Notes under the pieces: model-generated
Told to the model about the DNA's origin: nothing
Database searches by the model: none
The model's input: the letters and a program-made list of their open reading frames with translations, nothing else
NCBI RefSeq assembly: GCF_042666655.1
Contig: NZ_JBHTDE010000012.1
Span: 1 to 64,000 of the forward strand
From: Paracraurococcus sp042666655
GTDB lineage: Bacteria > Pseudomonadota > Alphaproteobacteria > Acetobacterales > Acetobacteraceae
DNA: 64,000 bases
Direction of reading: 5' to 3'
Part shown: positions 49,978 to 58,508 of the stretch, one piece after another
Layout of the letters: each line of letters begins with the position of its first letter
Numbering within the stretch: the stretch's first letter is position 1
Program-made: the position numbers and the translations under genes

Positions 49978-51279
49978 ATGTCGAAGCCCGTCTGGACCAG
50001 CCCGGAGACCCTGGCCCTGCATGGTGGCAGCCACCGGGCGGACCCCACCACCGGCTCGGTCGCCGTGCCGATCCATCAGACCACCAGCTTCCAGTTCCAG
50101 GACACCGGCCATGCCGCCCGGCTGTTCGGGCTGCAGGAGCTGGGCAACATCTACACCCGCATCATGAACCCGACCCAGGATGCGCTGGAGACGCGGATCG
50201 CGGCGCTCGAGGGCGGGGTCGCGGCGCTGGCCGTCGCCTCCGGCCAGTCGGCCACCGCCTTCTGCGTGCTGAACCTGGCCGGGGCGGGCGACAACATCGT
50301 CTCCTCCACCGACCTCTACGGCGGGTCCTGGAACCTCTTCGCCAATACGCTGAAGCAGATGGGCATCGAGGTCCGCTTCGTGGACCCCACGGACCCCGAG
50401 GCCTTCGCCCGCGCCACCGACAGCCGGACCCGCGCCTATTACGCCGAGGTCCTGCCGAACCCGAAGCTGCAGGTCTTCCCGATCGCGGAAGTCGCCGCCA
50501 TCGGCCGCAAGCTCGGCGTGCCGCTGATCATGGACAACACCGCGGCGCCGATCCTCTGCCGGCCGTTGGACCATGGCGCGGCTGTGGTGATGCACTCGAC
50601 CACCAAGTTCATCGGCGGGCACGGCACCAGCATCGGCGGCATCGTCGTCGATGGCGGCAATTTCGACTGGGAGGCCGGTGGTGACCGTTTCCCCACGCTG
50701 AACACCCCCGACCCCAGCTACCACGGCGCGGTGTGGACCCAGGCGGTGAAGCCGCTCGGCCCCATCGCCTATATCCTGCGCATGCGCACCTGCCTGCTGC
50801 GCGACTTGGGCGCGGCGACCACGCCGATGAACGCCTTCTTCCACATCCAGGGGCTGGAGACGCTGCCGCTGCGGATGGAGCGCCACTGCGCCAATGCCAT
50901 CCGCGTCGCCGGCTGGCTGGCGGAGCAGAAGGGCGTCACCCGGGTGATCCACCCCAGCCTGCAGACCGGCGAGGCGAAGCGCCGTGCGGACGCCCACCTG
51001 CGCGGCGGCTACGGCAGCCTGATGGGCTTCGAGCTCGCCGGCGGGATGGAGGCCGGCAAGCGCTTCATCGACGCGCTGCAGATGTTCTACCACGTCGCCA
51101 ATATCGGCGATGCGCGGTCGCTGGCGATCCACCCCGCCAGCACCACCCACAGCCAGCTCTCGGCCGAGGAACAGGCGCAGACCGGCGTGACGCCGGGCTA
51201 TGTCCGGCTGTCGATCGGCATCGAGCATATCGACGACATCATCGCCGACCTGGACCAGGCCCTGAAGGCAGCAGCATGA
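49978..51279 (+). CDS. metY: O-acetylhomoserine sulfhydrylase/aminocarboxypropyltransferase
   Basis: 433-residue Cys/Met-metabolism PLP enzyme. The length, the opening ETLALHGGSHRADPTTGSVAVPIHQTTSF and the insertion after the PLP lysine fit the MetY group and not the shorter cystathionine lyases. The PLP lysine is in MHSTTKFIGGHGTSIGG (near residue 210), and NIYTRIMNPTQDALE and IHPASTTHSQLSAEEQ are also typical. Makes homocysteine from sulfide and O-acetylhomoserine. I saw no SAM-riboswitch consensus in the 177-base leader. GGAGAAGAACC precedes the ATG. The stop overlaps hemB (ATGA). Confidence 0.93.
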   Translation: MSKPVWTSPETLALHGGSHRADPTTGSVAVPIHQTTSFQFQDTGHAARLFGLQELGNIYTRIMNPTQDALETRIAALEGGVAALAVASGQSATAFCVLNLAGAGDNIVSSTDLYGGSWNLFANTLKQMGIEVRFVDPTDPEAFARATDSRTRAYYAEVLPNPKLQVFPIAEVAAIGRKLGVPLIMDNTAAPILCRPLDHGAAVVMHSTTKFIGGHGTSIGGIVVDGGNFDWEAGGDRFPTLNTPDPSYHGAVWTQAVKPLGPIAYILRMRTCLLRDLGAATTPMNAFFHIQGLETLPLRMERHCANAIRVAGWLAEQKGVTRVIHPSLQTGEAKRRADAHLRGGYGSLMGFELAGGMEAGKRFIDALQMFYHVANIGDARSLAIHPASTTHSQLSAEEQAQTGVTPGYVRLSIGIEHIDDIIADLDQALKAAA

Positions 51280-52295
51280 GCATCGCCACGCCCACGGGGA
51301 GCTTCCCCAACACCCGCATGCGGCGCAACCGCCGCGATGCCTGGACCCGCCGCCTGGTCGCCGAGAATGCGCTGAGCGTGGACGACCTGATCTGGCCGAT
51401 CTTCATCCGCGAGGGCAGCGGCCAGACCACCGATGTCGGCTCGATGCCCGGCGTGGTGCGCGTCACGCTCGACCGGCTGGCGGGGCACGTGGAGAAGGCC
51501 GCGGCGCTCGGCATCCCGGCGATCGCGCTGTTCCCGATGACGCCGCCCGAGATCAAGAATGCCGAGGGCACCGAGGCGCTCAACCCCGAGAACCTGATGT
51601 GCCGCGCGGCGCGCCTGCTGAAGCGGGAATTCCCCGAGCTCGGCCTGGTCGGCGACGTGGCGCTCGACCCCTACACCGACCACGGCCATGATGGCGTGAT
51701 CCGCGACACGCGGGCCGGCGAGTATGTCCACAACGACGACAGCGTCGGCATCCTGGTGACCCAGGCGGTGAACCAGGCGGAAGCCGGCATCGACGTCATC
51801 GCGCCCTCCGACATGATGGATGGCCGGATCGGCGCGATCCGCGCGGCACTCGACGCGAAGGGGCTGATCGACACGCGGATCATGTCCTACGCGGCGAAGT
51901 ATGCCAGTGCCTTCTACGGCCCCTTCCGCGACGCGGTGGGCTCGGGCCGCGCGCTGCGCGGCGACAAGAAGACCTACCAGATGGACCCGGCCAATACCGA
52001 CGAGGCGCTGCGCGAGGTGGCGCTCGACCTCGCCGAGGGCGCCGACATGGTGATGGTCAAGCCGGGCATGCCCTACCTGGATATCGTCCGCCGGGTGAAG
52101 GACCGCTTCGGCGTGCCGACCTTCGCCTACCAGGTCAGCGGCGAATACGCGATGATCATGGCCGCGGTGAACAACGGATGGCTGGAGCACGACCGGGCGA
52201 TGCTGGAGAGCCTTCTCGGCTTCAAGCGCGCCGGCGCCAATGGCGTGCTGACGTATTTTGCCGTCGAGGCCGCGCAACTGCTGCGCGCGGGCTGA
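51276..52295 (+). CDS. hemB: Porphobilinogen synthase (delta-aminolevulinic acid dehydratase)
   Basis: 339 residues. Joins two aminolevulinates in haem and cobalamin synthesis. Features are RMRRNRRDAWTRRLVAE, VGDVALDPYTDHGHDGVI, the two active-site lysines in MSYAAKYASAFYGPF (about 208) and MVKPGMPYLD (about 262), and DPANTDEALREV. The metal site has the Asp/His-type sequence (DPYTDHGHDG) and not the zinc-cysteine type. Its ATG overlaps the metY stop by 4 bases, an unusual partner. Confidence 0.96.
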   Translation: MSIATPTGSFPNTRMRRNRRDAWTRRLVAENALSVDDLIWPIFIREGSGQTTDVGSMPGVVRVTLDRLAGHVEKAAALGIPAIALFPMTPPEIKNAEGTEALNPENLMCRAARLLKREFPELGLVGDVALDPYTDHGHDGVIRDTRAGEYVHNDDSVGILVTQAVNQAEAGIDVIAPSDMMDGRIGAIRAALDAKGLIDTRIMSYAAKYASAFYGPFRDAVGSGRALRGDKKTYQMDPANTDEALREVALDLAEGADMVMVKPGMPYLDIVRRVKDRFGVPTFAYQVSGEYAMIMAAVNNGWLEHDRAMLESLLGFKRAGANGVLTYFAVEAAQLLRAG

Positions 52296-52317
52296 CCGGG
52301 CGCAGCACCCCCGCCCC

Positions 52318-52346
52318 TTGACCTCCCCCCGCCCGGTGCCTCTCAT
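52318..52346 (+). promoter_or_regulatory. Candidate promoter of the SDR gene
   Basis: TTGACC (52318-52323) and TCTCAT (52341-52346) are 17 bases apart, in the 78-base gap between hemB and the SDR gene, which also holds GGGGGAGG before the ATG. The -10 match is 4 of 6. Low confidence in this C-rich region. Confidence 0.3.
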
Positions 52347-52373
52347 GCGCCGGGATTGGGGGAGGATAAGCGC

Positions 52374-53165
52374 ATGAACACCGACTGGCTTGGGCTGGGC
52401 GGCAAGATCGCCGTCGTCACCGGCGCGGCGGGCGGCATGGGCCGCGCCATCGCCGCCTCCTTCGTCGAGGCCGGCTGCGCCGTCGCCCTGCTCGACCGCG
52501 AGCTCGACTCGCTGAAGTCGCTGGAACGCCAGCTGCTCGACGCCGGCGGCCGGGTCACCGCCATCCTCTGCGACACCGGCTCGGAGGGCAGCATCGCCGA
52601 TGCGGCGCTGACCAGCTCGGACCGGCTCGGCGCCGCCGATATCCTGGTGAACAATGCCGGCATCCTGCGGCCGGGCGCGCTCGCCAACCTGCAGTTGGAG
52701 GAATGGAACACGCTGCTCAACGTGAACCTGACCGGCTACCTGCTCTGCGCCCAGGCCTTCCGCCACCAGATGATCGGCCGCGGCGGCGCCATGGTGCATA
52801 TCGCCTCCATCGCCGCGACCAACCCGCAGCCGCGCAGCGGGGCCTACAGCGCGTCCAAGGCCGCCGCCGCGATGCTGTCGCGCCAGCTGGCGCTGGAATG
52901 GGGCCCGGACGGCATCCGCAGCAACGTGGTCAGCCCGGGCTTCATCCGCACCCCGATGTCGGAAGCCTTCTACCAGCAGCCCGACGTGAAGGAGCGGCGG
53001 GAGAAGATGCTGCCGAGCCGGCGCATCGGCACGCCGCAGGACATCGCCGACGCGGTGATCTTCCTCGCCAGCCCGCGCAGCGCCTATGTCAACGGCGGCG
53101 AGATCCTGGTGGATGGCGGGCTCGACCAGGTGATGATGGAACTGACGCCGCGGCCGGGGTTCTGA
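52374..53165 (+). CDS. SDR-family oxidoreductase
   Basis: 263-residue short-chain dehydrogenase. Cofactor motif VVTGAAGGMGRAIAASF (residues 15-31), NNAGILRPG, catalytic Asn in LNVNLTGYLL, Ser in HIASIAATNP and Tyr/Lys in YSASKAAAAM. SPGFIRTPMSEAFYQQPDV and ILVDGGLDQV complete the fold. The substrate is unknown. The start at ATG 52374 follows a strong GGGGGAGG. Repeat copy E begins 8 bases after its stop. Confidence 0.9.
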   Translation: MNTDWLGLGGKIAVVTGAAGGMGRAIAASFVEAGCAVALLDRELDSLKSLERQLLDAGGRVTAILCDTGSEGSIADAALTSSDRLGAADILVNNAGILRPGALANLQLEEWNTLLNVNLTGYLLCAQAFRHQMIGRGGAMVHIASIAATNPQPRSGAYSASKAAAAMLSRQLALEWGPDGIRSNVVSPGFIRTPMSEAFYQQPDVKERREKMLPSRRIGTPQDIADAVIFLASPRSAYVNGGEILVDGGLDQVMMELTPRPGF

Positions 53166-53173
53166 CGCAGTCA

Positions 53174-53311
53174 GCAAGGTTGGGGAGGGAAAAGTGTTCC
53201 CTCCCCAAACCCCACCCTTCCTTTTTCTGGGCGTGGCACCTACCGCGCGGCAGGTGCCGACTCAGAGAAATAGAGGAGGATCCAGGGAGGATACTTCCTC
53301 CCCGGCCTTGC
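53174..53311. repeat. Interspersed structured repeat, copy E
   Basis: 138 bp between two convergent genes. The left end GCAAGGTTGGGGAGGGA pairs within the copy as TGGGGAGGGAA...TTCCCTCCCCA. The central GGCACCTACCGCGCGG and CAGGTGCCGACTC, the AATAGAGGAGG segment and the right hairpin (CCAGGGAGGA with TCCTCCCCGG, one mismatch) follow the layout of copy D. It lies 8 bases after the SDR stop and 17 from the hydrolase stop. Confidence 0.88.
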
Positions 53312-53328
53312 CTCGAAGACACGCCGGT

Positions 53329-54174
53329 TCAGGCGCCCGCCAGGAATTCCGTGACCAGCCCGATCTGGTCTGCATGCATCAGCGCCGGCGCATGGCCGCA
53401 ACCGGCGATCTCCGCCAGCCGCACCCCCGGACGCTGCGCCATGGCGCGCGCCGTCTCGGCCGAGAGCAGGTCGCTCTCCGCCCCGCGCAGCAGCAGCACC
53501 GGCGCCGTCACCCGCGTCCAGATCGGCGAGAGGTCCATGTCCGCCGGCTGGATCCCGCGCAGGGGCACGGCGATCGCCGGGTCGTAGTGCAGCGCGACGC
53601 GCCCCTCCGGCGCCGCCCGGGCGGAGGTCTCCGCCATGTGCTGCCACTCGGCGTCGCTCAGCGCGCCGAAGGGCGCATGCACCCGGCGCAGGTATTGCTC
53701 CAGCGCCGGGACATCGGCGAAGTCGCCGACATGCTCCAGGTAGTCGCCGATCCGCGCCAGCGACTCCTTCGCCACGAAGGCGCCGATGTCGTTCAGCACA
53801 AGGCGGCGGATCGGATGGCCCGGCGTCGCCGCCACCACCATGCCGCAGATGCCGCCCAGCGAGGTGCCGACCCAGTCGACCGGGCCCTCCAGCCGCGCCA
53901 GCAGATGCGACAGCGCCGCGATGTAGGTCGGCGGGACATAGAGCGACGGGTCGGGCAGCCGGTCGGAGGCGCCGCGCCCAGGCAGGTCGGGGCAGAGCAC
54001 CCGCCTGCCCTCGGCGGCCAGTGCCGCGGCGAGCGCGTCGAAGTCGCGGCCGTTGCGGGTCAGGCCATGCACGCAAAGGACCGGCGAGCCGTCCTCCGGC
54101 CCCCATTCGGTCCAGGCCAGGGCGAAGAAGCCCATCGGCAGCAGGTAGCGAAGCTGGTGGCGGCGCATGGTCAT
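53329..54174 (-). CDS. Alpha/beta-fold hydrolase
   Basis: 281 residues. VLCVHGLTRNGRDFDALAAAL is the oxyanion region, DLPGRGASDRL the next loop and WVGTSLGGICGMVVA the nucleophile elbow with its Ser near residue 103. The catalytic His is in AGCGHAPALMHADQ. The group resembles proline iminopeptidase/esterase-like hydrolases with the HGLTRNG opening. It is the last gene of the leftward malonate-type run, 139 bases downstream of the CoA-transferase; a direct role in that pathway is not evident. Confidence 0.88.
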   Translation of the reverse strand: MTMRRHQLRYLLPMGFFALAWTEWGPEDGSPVLCVHGLTRNGRDFDALAAALAAEGRRVLCPDLPGRGASDRLPDPSLYVPPTYIAALSHLLARLEGPVDWVGTSLGGICGMVVAATPGHPIRRLVLNDIGAFVAKESLARIGDYLEHVGDFADVPALEQYLRRVHAPFGALSDAEWQHMAETSARAAPEGRVALHYDPAIAVPLRGIQPADMDLSPIWTRVTAPVLLLRGAESDLLSAETARAMAQRPGVRLAEIAGCGHAPALMHADQIGLVTEFLAGA

Positions 54175-54313
54175 CCCCGTCTCATCCCGGCGGCACAGCC
54201 GGACGTGCCGGCCCGGCGCGCCTTGCGCGTCCGGACCCGGACAGGATGTTCCCTTCCCTCTTCATCCCTCTACCCCGGCGCCGGAGCGCCGGAAAAGCAC
54301 GGCTGCGCGGGGA

Positions 54314-55519
54314 TCAGGTGATCCCCTTCTCCTGCAGCCCGGCGATATCGGCCGCCGACATGCCGAGCAGGCCCCCCAGCACCTCCGCGGTGTGCTGGCC
54401 CAGCACCGGCGGCGGGCTCCGATAGGTCGGCGGGGTGGCCGAGAGCTTCACCGGGTTGGCGATGACCTTCACCGGCTCGCCCGCCGGGTGCTGCATCTCC
54501 ACCACCATCTCGCGGGCGATGACATGCGGGTCGGCGAAGACCTGTTCCAGCGTGTTGATCGGGCCGCAGCCGATCTTCTGCGCCTCCAGCAGCACGATCC
54601 ATTCGGCGGTGGTCTTCGACTGCATCACCGGGGTCAGCGTGGCCGTCACATGGTCGCGGTTGGCGACGCGGATCGGGTTGCTGGCGAAGCGCGGGTCGGA
54701 GAGCAGGTGTTCCTGGCCCGTGGCCTTGCAGAAGCGCTCGAAGGTCGGGTCGTTGCCGACGGCCAGGATGATGTAGCCGTCCTTGGTGGGGAATTCCTGG
54801 TAGGGCGCGATGTTGGGGTGCTGGTTGCCCAAGCGGGGCGGGTTCTCGCCGGTCGCCAGGTAATTCATCCCCTGGTTGGCCAGCCAGGCGACATGGGTGT
54901 CGAGCATGCCGATATCGATCTGCTGGCCCTGCCCGGTCGCATGGCGGTGGTTCACCGCGGCCAGGATGCCGATGCAGCCATAGAGCCCGGCGAAGAGGTC
55001 GGCGACCGGCACGCCGACCTTCTGCGGCGCGCCCTTCGGTTCGCCGGTGAGGGACATGACGCCGCCCATCGCCTGGATCAGCGCGTCGTAGCCCGGCCGC
55101 GGCGCATAGGGGCCGGTCTGGCCGAAGCCGGTGATCGAGCAATAGATCAGCCGGGGGAACTTCGCCTTCAACTGGTCGTAGCCCAACCCGTACTTGGCCA
55201 GGGCGCCGACCTTGAAGTTCTCCGCCAGGATGTCGCAGTGCTCGAGCAATTGCAGGATCAGCGCCTGGCCCTCGGGCTTGGCGATATCGACGGTGACCGA
55301 CTTCTTGTTGCGGTTGACGCCCACGAAATAGGCGGACTCCTTCGTGTTCGGGATGAAGGGCGGGGCGAAGCCACGGGTGTCGTCGCCGGCCTCGGGCCGC
55401 TCGATCTTGATGACCTCGGCGCCGAGGTCGCCCAGCATCTGGGTGCAGGTCGGCCCCGCCAGCACGCGCGTGAGGTCCAGTACGCGGATGCCCTGCAACG
55501 GGCCGTTGTTGTCCTGCAT
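54314..55519 (-). CDS. CaiB/BaiF CoA-transferase family III protein
   Basis: 401 residues. The N-terminal GIRVLDLTRVLAGPTCTQMLGDLGAEVIKIE, the catalytic-Asp block VGVPVADLFAGLYG, ITGFGQTGPYAPRPGYDALIQAMGG and the domain end PPPVLGQHTAEVLGGLLG define family III CoA-transferases, which pass CoA between carboxylic acids. It follows the MatC-type carrier and malonyl-CoA decarboxylase genes, so malonate activation is a reasonable inference. ATG 55519 was chosen (MQDNNGPLQGIRVLDL). Confidence 0.92.
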   Translation of the reverse strand: MQDNNGPLQGIRVLDLTRVLAGPTCTQMLGDLGAEVIKIERPEAGDDTRGFAPPFIPNTKESAYFVGVNRNKKSVTVDIAKPEGQALILQLLEHCDILAENFKVGALAKYGLGYDQLKAKFPRLIYCSITGFGQTGPYAPRPGYDALIQAMGGVMSLTGEPKGAPQKVGVPVADLFAGLYGCIGILAAVNHRHATGQGQQIDIGMLDTHVAWLANQGMNYLATGENPPRLGNQHPNIAPYQEFPTKDGYIILAVGNDPTFERFCKATGQEHLLSDPRFASNPIRVANRDHVTATLTPVMQSKTTAEWIVLLEAQKIGCGPINTLEQVFADPHVIAREMVVEMQHPAGEPVKVIANPVKLSATPPTYRSPPPVLGQHTAEVLGGLLGMSAADIAGLQEKGIT

Positions 55520-55607
55520 CGTCCACTCCCCAAGGCGTCGAAAATCGGACTCTCTCATGCACCAGACCGCCGCGGCTTCATAGCCGGGCGAAGCATGACC
55601 CGCCGCG

Positions 55608-56858
55608 TCACAGCCAGCCCGGCACGATGAGGATCAGCCAGGCCAGCGGCGGGCCGGCCAGCACCACAAGGATGCTGTAGGCGAGGAGACGCCGGTAGAC
55701 CGTCTCCCGCTCCTCCGGCGCCGCATTCGCCACCACCAGCGCGCCGTTGGTCGAGAAGGGCGAGACATCGACCACGGTCGAGGCGATGGCCAGGGCCGCG
55801 ATCATCCCCGCGGTGCCGACCTGGCCCTGCTGCAGGACGGGCACCGCCAGCGGGATGACGGCCCCCAGCACGCCCAGGGAGGAGGCGAAGGCCGAGACCA
55901 CGCCGCCGATGTAGCAGAGCAGCAGCGCCGCCAGCAGCGGCGCGCCGAGGCCAGAGACGCCCCGGCCGATGCCGTCGATGGCGCCCGAGGCCTGCAGCAC
56001 GCCGACATAGGTGATGACCCCGCCGACCAGCAGGATGGTGGACCAGCCGATCGCCTCGGCCGCGCCCTTCTGCGCCGCCGGCGCCAGCAGGGTCAGCGCC
56101 ACCGCGATGGTCACCGCCAGCAGGCCGATGTCGAGGCCGAAGGCGAGCCCGCCGACCGCCAGCGCCGCCAACCCGCCAAGCGTCGCTGCCTGCTGGAGGT
56201 CGAGGCCGGCGGCGCTGCCTTCCGCCGTGGCAGCCGGCACCGCGTGCCGCCGGCCGATCAGGTCGCGGCCGCCGAAGGCGAGGAAGGCGCCGAGCGCGAC
56301 CAGCAGGTTGAAGCCGAGGCAGGCCAGGAACAGGACCATCTCCTGCGCCGGCAGGCCGGACCGGGCGACGATCTGGTTGGTGATGCCGCCATAGACGCTG
56401 ATGGGAGAGAAGCCGCCCCCTTGGGCGCCGTGGATCACCAGCAGCCCCATCAGCAGCGGGCTGATGCCGTAGCCCCTGGCGAATTGCAGCGCGATCGGCG
56501 CCAGGATGGCGCAGGCGGCGGGCGACACCGCGCCCATCGCGGTCAGCGCCGCGGCGGTGGCGAACATGATCCAGGGGATCGCCGCGATCCGCCCGCCGAC
56601 TGCCCGCACCGCCCGCTGCACCAGCCAGCCGATGGTGCCGTTCCGCTGCGCGATGGCGAACAGGTAGGTGATGCCGACCAGCGTCACGAAGAGGTCGGCG
56701 GGGAAGCCGGCGATGATCGCCGGGGCCGGCATGCCGACCGCCAGCGTGCCGACGAGGAAGGCCATGGCGAAGCCGACCGCGCCCATGTTGACGGGCCATG
56801 CGGTGGCCATGACGAACATCGCCATGAGCCCGAGGATCGCGGCGGTCTGCGGGGACAT
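55608..56858 (-). CDS. MatC-type dicarboxylate (malonate) carrier, SLC13/ArsB fold
   Basis: 416 residues with about 11-12 membrane helices. The N-terminus (MSPQTAAILGLMAMFVMATAWPVNMGAVGFAMAFLVG in residues 1-37) matches the MatC N-terminal domain of malonate carriers. Further on are SPAACAILAPIALQFARGYGIS and QGGGFSPISVYGGITNQIV, and near the C-terminus STVVDVSPFSTNGALVVANA, the second re-entrant-loop-like motif. It lies 25 bases after the malonyl-CoA decarboxylase gene and so probably imports malonate. Confidence 0.9.
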   Translation of the reverse strand: MSPQTAAILGLMAMFVMATAWPVNMGAVGFAMAFLVGTLAVGMPAPAIIAGFPADLFVTLVGITYLFAIAQRNGTIGWLVQRAVRAVGGRIAAIPWIMFATAAALTAMGAVSPAACAILAPIALQFARGYGISPLLMGLLVIHGAQGGGFSPISVYGGITNQIVARSGLPAQEMVLFLACLGFNLLVALGAFLAFGGRDLIGRRHAVPAATAEGSAAGLDLQQAATLGGLAALAVGGLAFGLDIGLLAVTIAVALTLLAPAAQKGAAEAIGWSTILLVGGVITYVGVLQASGAIDGIGRGVSGLGAPLLAALLLCYIGGVVSAFASSLGVLGAVIPLAVPVLQQGQVGTAGMIAALAIASTVVDVSPFSTNGALVVANAAPEERETVYRRLLAYSILVVLAGPPLAWLILIVPGWL

Positions 56859-56883
56859 GGCTGCGCCTGCCGGGGCGTTGCGG

Positions 56884-58377
56884 TCAGCCGGGCTTGCCGC
56901 CCGGCTTGTCCTCCGACCCGAGCAGACGCGCCAGGGCCGAGCGCGACGGCGCGGCCGCGCTGGGCCGCGGCGCCGGCAGCAACCCATCCACCGCGGCGGA
57001 GCGCACCACCTGGCCGGAATGCACGAAGGCCTCGTGGTTGGCCTCGATCGCCTCGGGGTCATAGAGGTAGTTGACCATCACCCCGAAGCTCTCCTGCATG
57101 CCGCGGGCGGCGGTATTGCCGAGCCAGTTGATGCGTTCGAGCCGGGCGCCGTTGCCGAGGTGGAAGCGGGCGACCGGGTCGATGGTGCCCATTCCGCTGT
57201 TCGGCCGGGTCAGGTAGGTCGCGGCCAGCCGCAGCAGCGGCGCGCGCAGGGCTTCGCCTCGTGGCTCGTCCTGCCACCATTCGCCCGCAGTGGCCGCCTT
57301 GAAGCCCTCGGCCGGGTCGGTGCCGCCGAAGGCCGCCGCCTCCTCCGCCCGGAACAGGCCGCCCTCGGGCGGGCTGGCCAGCTGCCGGTCGAGCCAGCGG
57401 CGGAAGCCGGGGACCGGCGACAGCGTGGCGAAGCGGGTCAGTTGCGGCAGCTCGGCCTTCAGCTCCTCGACCACCTGCTTGATGAGGAAATTGCCGAAGG
57501 AGATGCCGCGCAGCCCCTCCTGGCAGTTGGAGATGGAGTAGAAGATGGCGGTATCGGCCTCGCGTGCGGTGCCCGGCGCCTGGTCGCGCTGCAGCAGCGG
57601 CTGCACGGCGTCGGCCATGCCGCGGACGAGCGCGACCTCGACGAAGATCAGCGGCTCTCCCGGCAGGGCCGGGTGGAAGAAGGCGAAGCAGCGGCGGTCG
57701 GCCTCCAGCCGCCGGCGGAGGTCCTCCCAGCCCTGGATCTCGTGCACCGCCTCGTAGCGGATCAGCTTCTCCAGCACCGCCGCCGGGGTCTGCCAGTCGA
57801 TCCGGCGGAGTTCCAGGAAGCCGCGGTTGAACCAGGAGGCGAAGAGATGCCGCAGGTCGGCGTCGAGCAGCCTCAGCGCCGGCTCGCCGCGGGTCAGCGT
57901 GGTCAGCTCCTCGCGCAGCCGGACCAGGCCGGCGGTGCCGCCAGGGGCCATGTTCATCCGCCGCAGCAGCTCCTGCCGCGGCGCCTCGGCGGCGTCCGCC
58001 AGCCGCGCGGCACCTTCCAGCGAGGGCTCGGCCAGCCAGGCCTCTGCCGCCCTGCGCAGCTTCGCCGCGTCGGGGGCGAAGTCCTCGGCGAGGAAACGGA
58101 AGAAGGCGATGCGGTCCTCGGCGGCCAGGGCGCCCAGGCTGTCGTGCAGCTCCCGCGCCACGGCGGCGCCGGAGGCCTCCCCGCGCTCCGACAGGATGGC
58201 GCGGGCCAGGCGGCGGGCGCGTTCAAGCGGCGGCAGGCCGGGGCCCGGCACATCGGCATAGGGCCGGCCGCGGTCGGCGATGCTGGACCAGAGCCGTTCC
58301 AGCCAGCCCCTCGTCTCGGAGACGCCGGCGGCACCGGGGGCGGGGCTCGGCGTGACCTGCGTCGCGGCGTCCTGCAT
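56884..58377 (-). CDS. Malonyl-CoA decarboxylase
   Basis: 497 residues. Converts malonyl-CoA to acetyl-CoA and CO2. Family blocks are HEIQGWEDLRRRLEADRRCF, FFHPALPGEPLIFVEVALVRG, IFYSISNCQEGLRGISFGNFLIKQV, RFATLSPVPGFRRWL and, near the end, ARFHLGNGARLERINWLGNTA with NYLYD. The presumed catalytic Ser/His region (SPVPGF and RFHLGNGA) is intact. First gene of the leftward malonate run and divergent from the GntR regulator, as in matR-matABC loci. Confidence 0.94.
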   Translation of the reverse strand: MQDAATQVTPSPAPGAAGVSETRGWLERLWSSIADRGRPYADVPGPGLPPLERARRLARAILSERGEASGAAVARELHDSLGALAAEDRIAFFRFLAEDFAPDAAKLRRAAEAWLAEPSLEGAARLADAAEAPRQELLRRMNMAPGGTAGLVRLREELTTLTRGEPALRLLDADLRHLFASWFNRGFLELRRIDWQTPAAVLEKLIRYEAVHEIQGWEDLRRRLEADRRCFAFFHPALPGEPLIFVEVALVRGMADAVQPLLQRDQAPGTAREADTAIFYSISNCQEGLRGISFGNFLIKQVVEELKAELPQLTRFATLSPVPGFRRWLDRQLASPPEGGLFRAEEAAAFGGTDPAEGFKAATAGEWWQDEPRGEALRAPLLRLAATYLTRPNSGMGTIDPVARFHLGNGARLERINWLGNTAARGMQESFGVMVNYLYDPEAIEANHEAFVHSGQVVRSAAVDGLLPAPRPSAAAPSRSALARLLGSEDKPGGKPG

Positions 58378-58417
58378 GCGCTCTCCCCGGGGCTGCCCGC
58401 CCTAGTTGGTATTCAGA

Positions 58418-58446
58418 TTGTGTGTTTCACATTATTTCCGTATGCT
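58418..58446 (+). promoter_or_regulatory. Candidate promoter of the GntR regulator gene
   Basis: TTGTGT (58418-58423) and TATGCT (58441-58446) are 17 bases apart in an AT-rich patch that stands out in this GC-rich window, between the divergent regulator and decarboxylase genes. It is placed 62 bases before the regulator start. Confidence 0.4.
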
Positions 58447-58467
58447 CAACCCCGCAAATCGGCGCCC

Positions 58468-58479
58468 TTTGTATATTGG
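58468..58479. promoter_or_regulatory. Candidate GntR (MatR-type) operator
   Basis: TTTGTATATTGG resembles the TTGTATAC-type half-palindromic sites bound by FadR-subfamily GntR regulators. It lies just downstream of the candidate promoter and would overlap the transcribed start of the regulator. One half-site is imperfect; this is inference from position and sequence. Confidence 0.3.
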
Positions 58480-58508
58480 CAGGCGTGCGACGGCGGAGGG
58501 CACCAGCC

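Noticed and set aside
48712..51228. 838-residue minus-strand frame through the acyltransferase
   Set aside because: The acyltransferase part (48712-49800) is real; the upstream extension is antisense to metY.
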